This document shows, in pieces, positions 56,207 through 64,000 of a stretch of 64,000 nt of DNA. Every line of letters begins with the position of its first letter. Within the stretch, counting starts at the first letter, position 1. The translations under genes were made by a program, and so were the position numbers. The notes beneath the pieces were generated by a model. The model was not told the DNA's origin, searched no databases, and was given only the letters and a program-made list of their open reading frames with translations. Location: positions 62,001 to 126,000 of the forward strand of contig NZ_JACYOX010000008.1 in NCBI RefSeq assembly GCF_015352955.1, given 5' to 3'. The DNA comes from Noviherbaspirillum soli (GTDB lineage Bacteria; Pseudomonadota; Gammaproteobacteria; Burkholderiales; Burkholderiaceae_D).

Positions 56207-56908
56207 CTAGTAGCTCACCCGGTACCGATAGCCACGATAATTCAGCACCATCTCGCTGGGCAGCAGCTTTTCCAGCGTCAGGCCGTCGGCCAGCTGATCG
56301 CCTTCCCGGCGCAGCCGGTTGTTGATCAGCACCGAGCGGTCAGCCGGATTGCTTGCATACAGATAGCCGTTAATGGCAATCGGCGGGATTTCGCGCTGGA
56401 TCTGCGCCGGCAATTCCTGCAGCAGCGCAATCCGTTCCGGCGCGGGCGTGGCGGCAGGGTTCGCGGCCGGCGCGGTTTCGCCCATCCTGCGCGCCGGCTT
56501 GGCAGGCGGCGGCGGGGAAACGGCGGGCGCGGCGGATGCGGGAACGGGCGCTGTCGGCGCAGACCGGGCTGCTGGCGCTGGCGTTGGCGTTGGCGTTGGC
56601 GTTGGCGTTGGCGTTGGCGTTGGCGTCTGTGCCGCTGGTGCGGCGGCGCGGGCTGCACCCTCCTCCGTGCGCATGGCCACCTGCGGCGTCAGCCCGGCCG
56701 GCGTGACGGGCTGACGCTGCGTTTGCGCAGCCGGCCACAGCAGCACCGCTCCCAGCGCCAGCGCAGCGAGCGCGCCCGTGATCCACAGCCACTGCCTGGC
56801 CGGTGCGCGCGGCGCAATCGTCGGCAACGGCTGCGCGTCAACGCCGGGAACGGCGCCGCGCGCGCGTTCGGCCTGGGCTTTCTTGAGCGCTTCGAGTATG
56901 TAGGACAT
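56207..56908 (-). CDS. gspB: General secretion pathway protein B (GspB-like)
   Basis: 233 residues. It starts MSYILEALKKAQAERARG, a GspB signature, followed by one transmembrane helix (about 39-60), a long Pro/Ala/Thr linker with (TP)n repeats and a C-terminal T2SSB domain (LLPSEMVLNYRGYRYRVSY). With GspA it helps place the type II secretin through the peptidoglycan. Other gsp genes are not in the window. It begins 2 bases after the gspA stop. Confidence 0.88.
   Translation of the reverse strand: MSYILEALKKAQAERARGAVPGVDAQPLPTIAPRAPARQWLWITGALAALALGAVLLWPAAQTQRQPVTPAGLTPQVAMRTEEGAARAAAPAAQTPTPTPTPTPTPTPTPAPAARSAPTAPVPASAAPAVSPPPPAKPARRMGETAPAANPAATPAPERIALLQELPAQIQREIPPIAINGYLYASNPADRSVLINNRLRREGDQLADGLTLEKLLPSEMVLNYRGYRYRVSY
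56581..56622. repeat. Hexanucleotide repeat in gspB
   Basis: Seven perfect copies of GCGTTG (CAACGC on the gspB strand) encode alternating Thr-Pro. The unit length is a multiple of three, so slippage would lengthen or shorten the linker without a frameshift. Confidence 0.9.
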
Positions 56909-56910
56909 GG

Positions 56911-58644
56911 TTATTTTTCCTGCGCCAGCGCGCCGGCTGCACGTTGCGGCTCCGACAGCTGCGGCTCCGGCACGCCGCTGGCGCCGTTGATGGCCATATA
57001 GGTCTTGGGCCCGATTACGCCATCGGGCGCCAGGCCCTGCGCCGACTGGAAGGCGCGCACTTCACGCGACATGGCGGCATCGTACTGCCGGCCAGGCGCG
57101 GGCTGCTCGTAGCCGTTGATCACGGCCAGGCGTGCCGCGATCCAGTCCACATCCGGCCCCTTGTCGCCGGGCCTCAGGTGCGCCCGGAACTCGGGCGGCG
57201 CGCGCCACAGCGTCAGGAAGCGGCCAGGCATGCGCCGGCCCAGCGCCACCAGGCTCACCAGCCTGACCTGGTTGCCGATGCGCAGGCCGGCGCCGGCATT
57301 GCCCAGCGCGACCAGCGGCAGGTAGTGCTGCACGCCCGCATTGTCGCGCAGCGTGACGATGGCCGGCCGGCTCAGCTGACGCAGCTCGGCCAGGCCGCCG
57401 GCAGACTGGAAGCAATGCAGGCCGGCCGCCAGCGCCGCCTTGCACGGCTCGCCCTCGCCAAGCTCCACCTGCCACAGGCCGGCCAGTTCCGCCAGGCCGG
57501 CAAATTCCTGCGTGGGTGCGTTCTCCAGCAGTCCGCCCAGTTCGGTCAATACCGGCATCAGCGCTGGCTCGCCGGGATGGGCATCGGGCGCTGCCGGCGC
57601 CGCCGCCGTGGCTGGCGGCTCCGCCCGGCTGGCCACTTCCGGCTCCGGCATGGCAGCCGGCGCCGGCACGGACGAAGGCGCCTGGGCTTGCGTCGCGGGA
57701 TGCAGCAGGCTGGCGGCATCATGCCAGTTGACGCCGCCGGCCACCATCGCGCCGCCGGCAAGCGCCGCCAGCACCGCCGCAATCGCATACGGCCGGTAAG
57801 GATGCTGCCCGGCAGGCCCGTGGTCGGCGCCGAACACTTCCCGTGCCGCCGCGCGCAGGATACGCCGGTCCACCTGCCGCACCTCCAGCGCATAAGCGCC
57901 CAGCAGCGCGCGGTCGCACAGCAGGTTGATGCGCCTGGGCACGCCGCCGCTGATGCCGTGTATCAGCCGCGTCAGGCGCGGCGGGAAAGGCGTTGGCCCG
58001 AGCAGGCCGGCGACCGCCAGCCGATGGCTGATATAAGCACCGGTCTCCCGCACGGACAAGGCATCGAGGTGGTAACGGGCGATGATGCGTTGCGCCAGCT
58101 GTTCCAGTTCGGGCCGGGCCAGCATGTCGCGCAGTTCCGGCTGGCCGATCAGGATGATCTGCAGCAGCTTGCGCTCGCTTGTTTCGAGGTTGGTCAGCAG
58201 CCGCAGCTGCTCCAGCACGCTGAAGGACAGGTTCTGCGCCTCGTCGATGATGAGCACATTGTTGCGTCCCTCGGCATGGGCGGCCAGCAGATGCTGGTTC
58301 AGCCTGTCGACCAGGTCCTTGACCGAAGCGTCCGGCGGCGGCGCCGGCAGGCGGAATTCCTCGCAGACCGTGCGCAGCAGCTCGATTGCCGTCAGCCTGG
58401 GATTGAAGATGTAGGCCACATTGCAGTTGGCCGGCACCTGCTCCAGGAAGCAGCGGCAGACCGTGGTCTTGCCGGCGCCGATTTCCCCGGTCAGCAGCAC
58501 GAAGCCGCCGCCGGCATCCACCCCGAACAGCAGATGCGCCAGCGCCTCGCGGTGACGCTCGCTCATGAACAGGTAATGCGGGTCGGGGGCGATGGAAAAC
58601 GGCGCGTGCCTGAGCTGGAAAAATTGCTTGTACATGGTTGGCAT
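56911..58644 (-). CDS. gspA: General secretion pathway protein A (GspA/ExeA ATPase)
   Basis: 577 residues; the ATG at 58635 (MYKQFFQLRHAPF) is an alternative start closer to the family norm. An AAA ATPase domain with Walker A GEIGAGKT (53-60) and Walker B NVLIIDEAQNL, one transmembrane helix (about 286-304), a periplasmic Ala/Pro-rich segment and a C-terminal peptidoglycan-binding domain (GPDVDWIAARLAVINGY, FQSAQGLAPDGVIGPKTY). It works with GspB in secretin assembly. Confidence 0.9.
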   Translation of the reverse strand: MPTMYKQFFQLRHAPFSIAPDPHYLFMSERHREALAHLLFGVDAGGGFVLLTGEIGAGKTTVCRCFLEQVPANCNVAYIFNPRLTAIELLRTVCEEFRLPAPPPDASVKDLVDRLNQHLLAAHAEGRNNVLIIDEAQNLSFSVLEQLRLLTNLETSERKLLQIILIGQPELRDMLARPELEQLAQRIIARYHLDALSVRETGAYISHRLAVAGLLGPTPFPPRLTRLIHGISGGVPRRINLLCDRALLGAYALEVRQVDRRILRAAAREVFGADHGPAGQHPYRPYAIAAVLAALAGGAMVAGGVNWHDAASLLHPATQAQAPSSVPAPAAMPEPEVASRAEPPATAAAPAAPDAHPGEPALMPVLTELGGLLENAPTQEFAGLAELAGLWQVELGEGEPCKAALAAGLHCFQSAGGLAELRQLSRPAIVTLRDNAGVQHYLPLVALGNAGAGLRIGNQVRLVSLVALGRRMPGRFLTLWRAPPEFRAHLRPGDKGPDVDWIAARLAVINGYEQPAPGRQYDAAMSREVRAFQSAQGLAPDGVIGPKTYMAINGASGVPEPQLSEPQRAAGALAQEK

Positions 58645-58800
58645 GGAAATGAAGCGGCAAGGCTAACATGAACGGCAGCCAGGGCGAAGCACGGCGCACT
58701 GGAACGAGATGCAACGTGCCGGCCGCCAGCGAATCCGCGGGCCGCTTGCATGACGGAGTCGCCGACATTAAGCTTGCCCGCCTTTTGTACGGAATGTCCG

Positions 58801-59721
58801 ATGCGCTTGCCCTTCCCTCACTTCCTGTTCCGTTTGACGGCGCTGCTTGCGCTGTCGGCCTGCGCTTCCGCGCCCAGGCCGCCTTCCTTCACTGGCAAGC
58901 CAGTCACCGTCTACGCCGCCGGCGACATCGCCGACTGCCGCTACCGCGCGCCGCAGGACAGTGGCGCCGCCGCCACCGCAATGCTGGTGAAGGCCGGCCT
59001 CGCGGCCGATCCCGGCGCAATGGCGCTGACCCTGGGCGACCATACCTACCCGGTCGGCCTGCCCGCCGAATTCAACGACTGCTACCACCCCACTTGGGGA
59101 CAATTTCGCGAAAGCACCCTGCCGGTGCCGGGCAACCATGAGTACTACACGGCCGGCGCGCCGGGCTACTACGCTTACTTCGGCGCAAGGGCGGCGCAGG
59201 AACAAGGCGGCTATTACAGCGTCCAATTGGGAAAGTGGCATGTGATCGGCTTGAACAGCGCCCTGGACGGCGCGGCGGCCGGGGCGCAACTGGCCTGGCT
59301 CAGGAACGATCTGGCGCGCCATCCGGCGCGATGCACCCTGGCAATGCTGCACCATCCGAGGTACAGTTCCGGCGGCCACGCCAGCAATCCGGCGATGGCC
59401 CCGCTTTGGCAGGCACTCGTCGCGGGCGGCGTGGAACTTCTGCTTTCCGCGCATGACCACAATTACGAGCGCTTTGCGCCGCAGGACGCGGCCGGACGGC
59501 GCGACGACGCGCTTGGCATGCGCCAGTTCGTGGTCGGCACCGGCGGCGCGATGCTGACGCCGGTGCGGCTGGACCGCGCCAACAGCGAGGTGAAGGACAA
59601 TTCGGTGCATGGCGTATTGCGGCTGGATTTATTCGACACTGGCTATACATGGGAATTTCTGCCCGTCGCCAGCGAGGCCAGCCCGCCCTTCACCGACCGC
59701 GGCGCCAGCACCTGCCACTGA
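58801..59721 (+). CDS. Lipoprotein calcineurin-like phosphoesterase
   Basis: 306 residues from the ATG at 58801. A lipoprotein signal peptide ends in the lipobox LSAC (Cys21). The metal-site motifs of the calcineurin-like phosphoesterase superfamily are visible: AAGDIADC, LGDHTYP, VPGNHEYY, LHHPRYSSG and SAHDHNYER. The second motif has His where Asn is more common. The substrate is unknown; purple acid phosphatase-like members cleave phosphomonoesters. Probably anchored to a membrane on the periplasmic side. Confidence 0.84.
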   Translation: MRLPFPHFLFRLTALLALSACASAPRPPSFTGKPVTVYAAGDIADCRYRAPQDSGAAATAMLVKAGLAADPGAMALTLGDHTYPVGLPAEFNDCYHPTWGQFRESTLPVPGNHEYYTAGAPGYYAYFGARAAQEQGGYYSVQLGKWHVIGLNSALDGAAAGAQLAWLRNDLARHPARCTLAMLHHPRYSSGGHASNPAMAPLWQALVAGGVELLLSAHDHNYERFAPQDAAGRRDDALGMRQFVVGTGGAMLTPVRLDRANSEVKDNSVHGVLRLDLFDTGYTWEFLPVASEASPPFTDRGASTCH

Positions 59722-59766
59722 CGGCACAGACCAATCCAAAACAAGCATTCACCAGGACGACCCAGC

Positions 59767-60819
59767 ATGCATATCGAAGAATCCGTCAAGCTCGACTTCA
59801 AGGATGTTCTGATCCGCCCGAAGCGTTCGACGCTGACCTCGCGTTCCGAAGTCGACATCCACCGCGATTTCGTGTTCCACCATTCGCGCCGCACCTATCA
59901 CGGCATTCCCATCATCGCCGCCAACATGGACAGCACCGGCACCATGGAAATGGCGCGCGCGCTGGGCGAGCATGGCCTGTCGGCCGCGCTGCACAAGCAT
60001 TATCCGGAAGAGGAGCTGGTGACCTTCTTCCGTTCGCTGCAGCAGGAAGGCCGTCCGGAATCCACCGCCTTCTACTCGATGGGCATCGGCAAGTCCGACT
60101 ACGAGAAGTTCGAGTCCGTGATGGCCAAGAGCGGCTCTGCGATTGCCTATGTCTGCATCGACGTGGCCAACGGCTATACCGAAGGCTTCATCAACTTCGT
60201 GAAGAAGGTGCGCGGCAATTACCCGCACCTGACCATCATGGCGGGCAACGTGGTCACTGGCGACATGACAGAGGAACTGATCCTGGCCGGCGCCGACATC
60301 GTCAAGGTCGGCATCGGCCCCGGCTCGGTCTGCACCACCCGCAAGATGACGGGCGTGGGCTATCCGCAGCTGTCGGCCGTGATCGAATGCGCCGATGCGG
60401 CCCACGGCCTGGGCGGCCAGATCTGCGCCGACGGCGGCTGCGTGGTGCCGGGCGACCTGGCCAAGGCCTTCGGCGGCGGCGCCGACTTCATCATGCTGGG
60501 CGGCATGCTGGCCGGGCATGACGAATGCGCCGGCGACCTGGTCGAGCGCGACGGGAAGAAGTTCAAGCAGTTCTACGGCATGAGCAGCCGGGTGGCGATG
60601 GAAAAATATGCCGGCGGCGTGGCCCGCTATCGCGCCAGCGAGGGCAAGGAAGTGCTGGTGCCGTCACGCGGGCCGGTGGCCGACACCCTGCAGGACATCC
60701 TGGGCGGCGTGCGCTCGGCCTGCACCTATGTCGGCGCCCACAAGCTCAAGGAACTGACCAAGCGCACCACCTTCATCCGCGTGACCCAGCAGTTGAACGA
60801 AGTCTTCGGCAAGTCGTAA
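59767..60819 (+). CDS. guaC: GMP reductase
   Basis: 350 residues of the IMPDH/GMPR family. Reduces GMP to IMP with NADPH. The thioimidate Cys189 is in [17 protein letters not shown]. There is no CBS insertion, which separates it from IMP dehydrogenase. The start is the ATG at 59767. Confidence 0.94.
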   Translation: MHIEESVKLDFKDVLIRPKRSTLTSRSEVDIHRDFVFHHSRRTYHGIPIIAANMDSTGTMEMARALGEHGLSAALHKHYPEEELVTFFRSLQQEGRPESTAFYSMGIGKSDYEKFESVMAKSGSAIAYVCIDVANGYTEGFINFVKKVRGNYPHLTIMAGNVVTGDMTEELILAGADIVKVGIGPGSVCTTRKMTGVGYPQLSAVIECADAAHGLGGQICADGGCVVPGDLAKAFGGGADFIMLGGMLAGHDECAGDLVERDGKKFKQFYGMSSRVAMEKYAGGVARYRASEGKEVLVPSRGPVADTLQDILGGVRSACTYVGAHKLKELTKRTTFIRVTQQLNEVFGKS

Positions 60820-60834
60820 GGGGCCAGGGAAGGC

Positions 60835-61365
60835 ATGGCCGCATCGCCCGCATCGCTGCGCCTGTTCTTTGCGCTGTGGCCGGATGAGGCCACGCGCAGC
60901 GCACTGGCCGGGCTGCTGCCGCCCGGCCAGTCGGGAAACGGCCGGCCGACCGCACCCGAAAACCTGCACCTGACCATGGCCTTCCTGGGCATGCAGCCGA
61001 CCCAGGTGCTGCCGGCGCTGGAACGGGTGCTGCAGGCGATTGACTTCCCGGAACTGCGCCTGCAGCTGGATTGTTACGGTTATTTCCAGCGGGCGCGGAT
61101 TGCCTGGCTGGGCATGGAGCATCCGCCGCCGGCATTGCTGGACCTGCAGCGTGAGCTGTCGGCCGCGCTACGGCAATGCGGTATCGGCCACGACAGGGAA
61201 TCGGCCTTCCGGCCGCATGTGACGCTGGCGCGCAATGCGCCGTCGGCGCCGCGCGGCAGGGAGCCGGCGATTGTCTGGCAGGCGCCGCAACTGGCGCTGG
61301 TGCAGTCCACCACCACGCAGCGCGGACCGATCTACGAAGTGCTGGCGCAGCGCGCGCCGGGCTGA
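60835..61365 (+). CDS. thpR: RNA 2',3'-cyclic phosphodiesterase
   Basis: 176 residues of the 2H phosphoesterase (LigT/ThpR) family, with the two HxT motifs: HLTM (45-48) in PENLHLTMAFLG and HVTL in FRPHVTLARN. It opens 2',3'-cyclic phosphates on RNA to 2'-phosphates. It is 15 bases after guaC and converges on tcdA with a 9-base gap. Confidence 0.92.
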   Translation: MAASPASLRLFFALWPDEATRSALAGLLPPGQSGNGRPTAPENLHLTMAFLGMQPTQVLPALERVLQAIDFPELRLQLDCYGYFQRARIAWLGMEHPPPALLDLQRELSAALRQCGIGHDRESAFRPHVTLARNAPSAPRGREPAIVWQAPQLALVQSTTTQRGPIYEVLAQRAPG

Positions 61366-61374
61366 GCGCCCTGG

Positions 61375-62214
61375 TCAGGCCGGGTCGGTCGTGGCTGCGG
61401 CTGTGGCCGATTCGGCCAGCCGGCGCAGCACCTGCGCCGCCGCTACCAGGCCGAAGCTGGCAGTCACCACCATTGCCGAACCAAAGCCGGCGCAATTGAG
61501 GCCGGTAACGCCAGGCCGATCGACTTCGCAGGCATCGCCCGCGTCCGGCTGGCGCAGCGGCTCTGTTGAAAACACCGCATCGATGCCGAACTTGTTCTTG
61601 GTGCCGCGCGGGAAACCATGCTCGTTGCGCAAACGCTTGCGCACCTTTGCCAGCAGCGGCTCCTGCTCGGTACGGCAAAGATCGCGTACTTCAATCTTCG
61701 TCGGATCGACCTGGCCGCCCGCGCCGCCGATCGTGATCAGGCGTATGCGGTTGGCGCGGCAATACGCGATCAGCGCGGTCTTGGCGCGCGCATCGTCGAT
61801 CGCATCGATCACATAGTCATAGGCGCGCAGGCCGACCATGTCGTCGAGATTGTCCGGCGTGATGAAGTCCTCGATCTGGGTGACGCGGCAGAACGGATTG
61901 ATCTGGGCAATGCGTTCTGCCAGCGCGGTGACCTTGGGCTGGCCTATGGTCTCGGTCAGGGCATGGATCTGACGATTGATGTTGGACTCGGCCACGTTGT
62001 CGAGATCGATCATCGTGATGTGGCCGATCGCGCTGCGGGCCAGCGCCTCGGCCACCCATGAGCCGACGCCGCCCACGCCCACCACGCAGACATGGGCGCT
62101 GCGGAAGCGTTGCAGGGCGGGAGCGCCGTACAGGCGCGCAATGCCGCCAAAACGGCGTTCGAAATCAATATCAGCCAGTTCGGCAGCGGGAAGGTGGGGG
62201 GCAATCAGGTCCAT
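61375..62214 (-). CDS. tcdA: tRNA threonylcarbamoyladenosine dehydratase
   Basis: 279 residues of the E1/ThiF family. It cyclises t6A37 of tRNAs to ct6A. The ATP-binding loop is GVGGVGSWVAEALARSAIG and the following acidic ribose-binding stretch is MIDLDNVAESNINRQ. The C-terminal part is Ala-rich. It works with CsdA/CsdE, which are not in the window. Confidence 0.9.
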   Translation of the reverse strand: MDLIAPHLPAAELADIDFERRFGGIARLYGAPALQRFRSAHVCVVGVGGVGSWVAEALARSAIGHITMIDLDNVAESNINRQIHALTETIGQPKVTALAERIAQINPFCRVTQIEDFITPDNLDDMVGLRAYDYVIDAIDDARAKTALIAYCRANRIRLITIGGAGGQVDPTKIEVRDLCRTEQEPLLAKVRKRLRNEHGFPRGTKNKFGIDAVFSTEPLRQPDAGDACEVDRPGVTGLNCAGFGSAMVVTASFGLVAAAQVLRRLAESATAAATTDPA

Positions 62215-62411
62215 CGCGTTATTTTACTGGAAGGAAAATGCGGAAATGGCTGACTCGGCATCGACTTGGGCCGACACCCATAACGATTTCCGACTAAAAT
62301 AACAATTAACTAACATTTTGTTGTGCCAGGCCTACGCGCCGCAACCTTTATTTCGGGTTACACAGTCGCTTGCGGGCCGCAAGGCAATCTTACTTTCCAA
62401 GGCAACAAGCG

Positions 62412-62960
62412 ATGAACGTTTCCCTGTTCGACACCGCACCAGACTTCGACCAGCCTATCGCGGTGCTGAAACATTGCCACGACCGCATCCGCAAGCAGCT
62501 GCGCACCATGCAGCAGCTGGCCGGCCCGGTCGCGCGCGAGGCTGGCGCGGCAGAAGTGCAGCAGGCCGCCACTGCGGTGCTGCGTTATTTCTCCAAGGCG
62601 GCGCACCAGCACCATGAGGACGAGGAACAGAATCTGCTGCCCATGCTCGCCGAGACGGCCGCCGACGCCGACGCCGTGCTGCTGAAACGGCTCACGCCGG
62701 AAATCCTGGATGAGCACCAGCGGATGGACGCGGTCTGGCAGCGGCTGCAGCCCCAGCTTGCCGCGCTGGCCAGCGGCGCGGCGGTCACGCTCGATGGCGC
62801 CGATGTAAAGCTGTACCAGGAACTGTACCTTGGCCACATGGACAAGGAGGAAAGCCAGATCGCGCCGATGGCCAAGCGCCTGTTTTCGCCGGCGCAGATG
62901 CAAACCCTGGGCAATGCGATGCGCGCACGGCGCGGGATTGCCCACTCAGAAGGAGCCTGA
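62412..62960 (+). CDS. Hemerythrin HHE-domain protein
   Basis: 182 residues from the ATG at 62412, with AAGG upstream. A hemerythrin-like four-helix bundle with iron ligands in LKHCHDRIRKQL, HQHHEDEEQNLLP, LDEHQRMD and GHMDKEESQI. These proteins bind oxygen, NO or other small molecules, or repair iron centres. It is 3 bases before pdxH, so the two are co-transcribed, possibly because PdxH needs oxygen. Confidence 0.86.
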   Translation: MNVSLFDTAPDFDQPIAVLKHCHDRIRKQLRTMQQLAGPVAREAGAAEVQQAATAVLRYFSKAAHQHHEDEEQNLLPMLAETAADADAVLLKRLTPEILDEHQRMDAVWQRLQPQLAALASGAAVTLDGADVKLYQELYLGHMDKEESQIAPMAKRLFSPAQMQTLGNAMRARRGIAHSEGA

Positions 62961-62963
62961 TCG

Positions 62964-63599
62964 ATGTCGATTGCCGACCTGCGCAAGGACTACAGCCGCG
63001 CCATGCTGACCGAGGCGGAAGTGGACCCGGACCCGACCGTCCAGTTCGCCACCTGGTTCCGGCAGGCGATGGAAGCCGGCATCCCGGAAGCCAATGCCAT
63101 GAGCGTGGCGACCGTGGGCGCGGATGGCCGGCCGTCGTCGCGCATCCTGCTGATCAAGGACTTCAACCGGGACGGCTTTACCTGGTTCACCAACTACCGC
63201 AGCCGCAAGGGCCGCGACCTGGAAGCCCATCCTTACGCTGCGCTGCTGTTTCACTGGGTCGAGCTGGAACGCCAGGTGCGCATCGAAGGCCGGGTCGAGA
63301 AGCTGGCGGAGGAACAGAGCGACGCTTATTTCCAGAGCCGTCCGCTCGGGAGCCGCCTCGGCGCGCTGGCGTCCGACCAGAGCGAAACCATCGCCAGCCG
63401 GGAGATGCTGGAACAGCGCTTCGCCCAGGCCGAGGCCAGCCATGGCGACCAGCCTGTGCGCCCGCCGCACTGGGGTGGCTACCGGCTCATTCCCGACCGC
63501 ATGGAATTCTGGCAGGGCCGGCCTTCCCGGCTGCACGACCGCATCGTCTACACCCGCCAGCAGGATGGCGCATGGCGCAGGGAGCGCTTGCAACCCTAG
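62964..63599 (+). CDS. pdxH: Pyridoxamine 5'-phosphate oxidase
   Basis: 211 residues, FMN-dependent. Oxidises pyridoxine or pyridoxamine 5'-phosphate to pyridoxal phosphate. The family is evident from the FMN/PLP segments [20 protein letters not shown] and [10 protein letters not shown], and from [17 protein letters not shown] near the end. An AAGGAG site precedes the ATG. Confidence 0.95.
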   Translation: MSIADLRKDYSRAMLTEAEVDPDPTVQFATWFRQAMEAGIPEANAMSVATVGADGRPSSRILLIKDFNRDGFTWFTNYRSRKGRDLEAHPYAALLFHWVELERQVRIEGRVEKLAEEQSDAYFQSRPLGSRLGALASDQSETIASREMLEQRFAQAEASHGDQPVRPPHWGGYRLIPDRMEFWQGRPSRLHDRIVYTRQQDGAWRRERLQP

Positions 63600-63661
63600 A
63601 CCGGCCGGCACCGGCCCTGCCCGCAGCACCAGGATATTGATCGCACTTTTCGGAGGACATC

Positions 63662-64000
63662 ATGTTTTGGGAAAAGAAGCTGGAACACTGGGTGGAAAAC
63701 ATCCGTCACCAGGCCGCGCTTCCGCTGCGGCTGCAGTTATGGAACGGCCAGCAGTTCGACTTCGGCAAGCAGGTGCCCGAAGTGACGGTCAAGGTGCCGC
63801 ACGTGTCGTCCCTGCCCTTCCTGCTCAAGCCCACCCTGGCCAACCTCGGCAAGGCCTATGTCGAAGGCCGGCTCGACGTGGAAGGAAGGGCCCGGGAAGT
63901 GATCGCGGTGGCCAATGCGCTGGCCGCGCACACGCTGAAGCAGGAAAGCCGGCCCGGCTGGATCAGCAGGCCCTTCAGCCATACCCGCAGGAAGGATGCG
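63662..64000 (+). CDS. Cyclopropane fatty acid synthase-like protein, N-terminal part
   Basis: The first 113 residues only; the gene continues beyond the window. GGAGG is 5 bases upstream of the ATG. The start (MFWEKKLEHWVENI) and the following segment with VKVPHVSSLPFLLKPTLANLGKAYVEG fit the N-terminal domain of cyclopropane-fatty-acyl-phospholipid synthases, which methylate unsaturated lipid acyl chains. The methyltransferase domain is not visible. Confidence 0.78.
   Translation, partial: MFWEKKLEHWVENIRHQAALPLRLQLWNGQQFDFGKQVPEVTVKVPHVSSLPFLLKPTLANLGKAYVEGRLDVEGRAREVIAVANALAAHTLKQESRPGWISRPFSHTRRKDA

Overview
The window is high-GC chromosomal DNA from a betaproteobacterium, most likely of the Burkholderiales/Oxalobacteraceae kind (Herbaspirillum, Noviherbaspirillum or Massilia relatives). 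This is inferred from protein character, Entner-Doudoroff sugar metabolism, a complete protocatechuate pathway and a LysR/IclR/AraC regulator style. I could not search a database. I see no rRNA, tRNA, insertion sequence, CRISPR array or replication origin.

Layout. 1-2.4 kb: start of a CNNM/CorC-type membrane protein and a CHASE-PAS histidine kinase. 2.6-10.5 kb: central sugar block, with edd-eda divergent from pgi-zwf-hexR-tal and HexR-like boxes in front of both arms. 10.6-13.2 kb: alaS. 13.2-14.4 kb: a gene-poor, AT-richer stretch with one small ORF and possible gene debris. 14.5-20.5 kb: a class III CoA-transferase, a DUF2306 membrane protein, a LytS/LytR-type two-component pair, a DUF1499 protein and glnS. 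20.5-22.4 kb: a 631-residue protein of unknown function with basic, disordered character (possible type III effector).

22.7-27.4 kb is the most striking region. An acyl carrier protein, an RpfC-like hybrid sensor kinase (TM sensor, HisKA, HATPase, receiver, Hpt), an RpfF-like DSF synthase keeping both catalytic glutamates, and a beta-ketoacyl-ACP synthase lie side by side. I read this as a self-contained diffusible-fatty-acid quorum-sensing module that carries its own acyl-chain supply genes. 27.6-31.3 kb: pobR/pobA (4-hydroxybenzoate to protocatechuate) and a Liv-type periplasmic binding protein.

31.5-39.3 kb: two tandem TPR-glycosyltransferase-like proteins, then a fragmentary type III secretion locus: sctD-sctE-sctF, a STAS-like acidic protein, a free-standing SctV C-terminal domain with its own ribosome binding site, an unknown 104-residue protein and a CesT-like chaperone. 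The membrane part of SctV, the ATPase, secretin and other core parts are not in the window.

39.4-53.4 kb: aromatic catabolism. Gentisate dioxygenase and fumarylpyruvate hydrolase with a LysR regulator are followed by one long minus-strand series, pcaI-J-F-H-G-B-D-C-livH-M-G-F, which takes protocatechuate to succinyl-CoA and acetyl-CoA and adds an ABC importer. It is headed by an IclR-type regulator of the PcaR/PcaU kind and a perfect palindromic operator. Together with pobA this gives a full route from 4-hydroxybenzoate to the TCA cycle.

53.4-64 kb: an exported RCC1-repeat protein, a ferritin-like protein, gspB-gspA, a lipoprotein phosphoesterase, guaC, thpR, tcdA, a hemerythrin protein, pdxH and the start of a cyclopropane fatty acid synthase. 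Aromatic acid use, DSF-type signalling and type III secretion parts together suggest a soil or rhizosphere lifestyle with host contact; this is inference.
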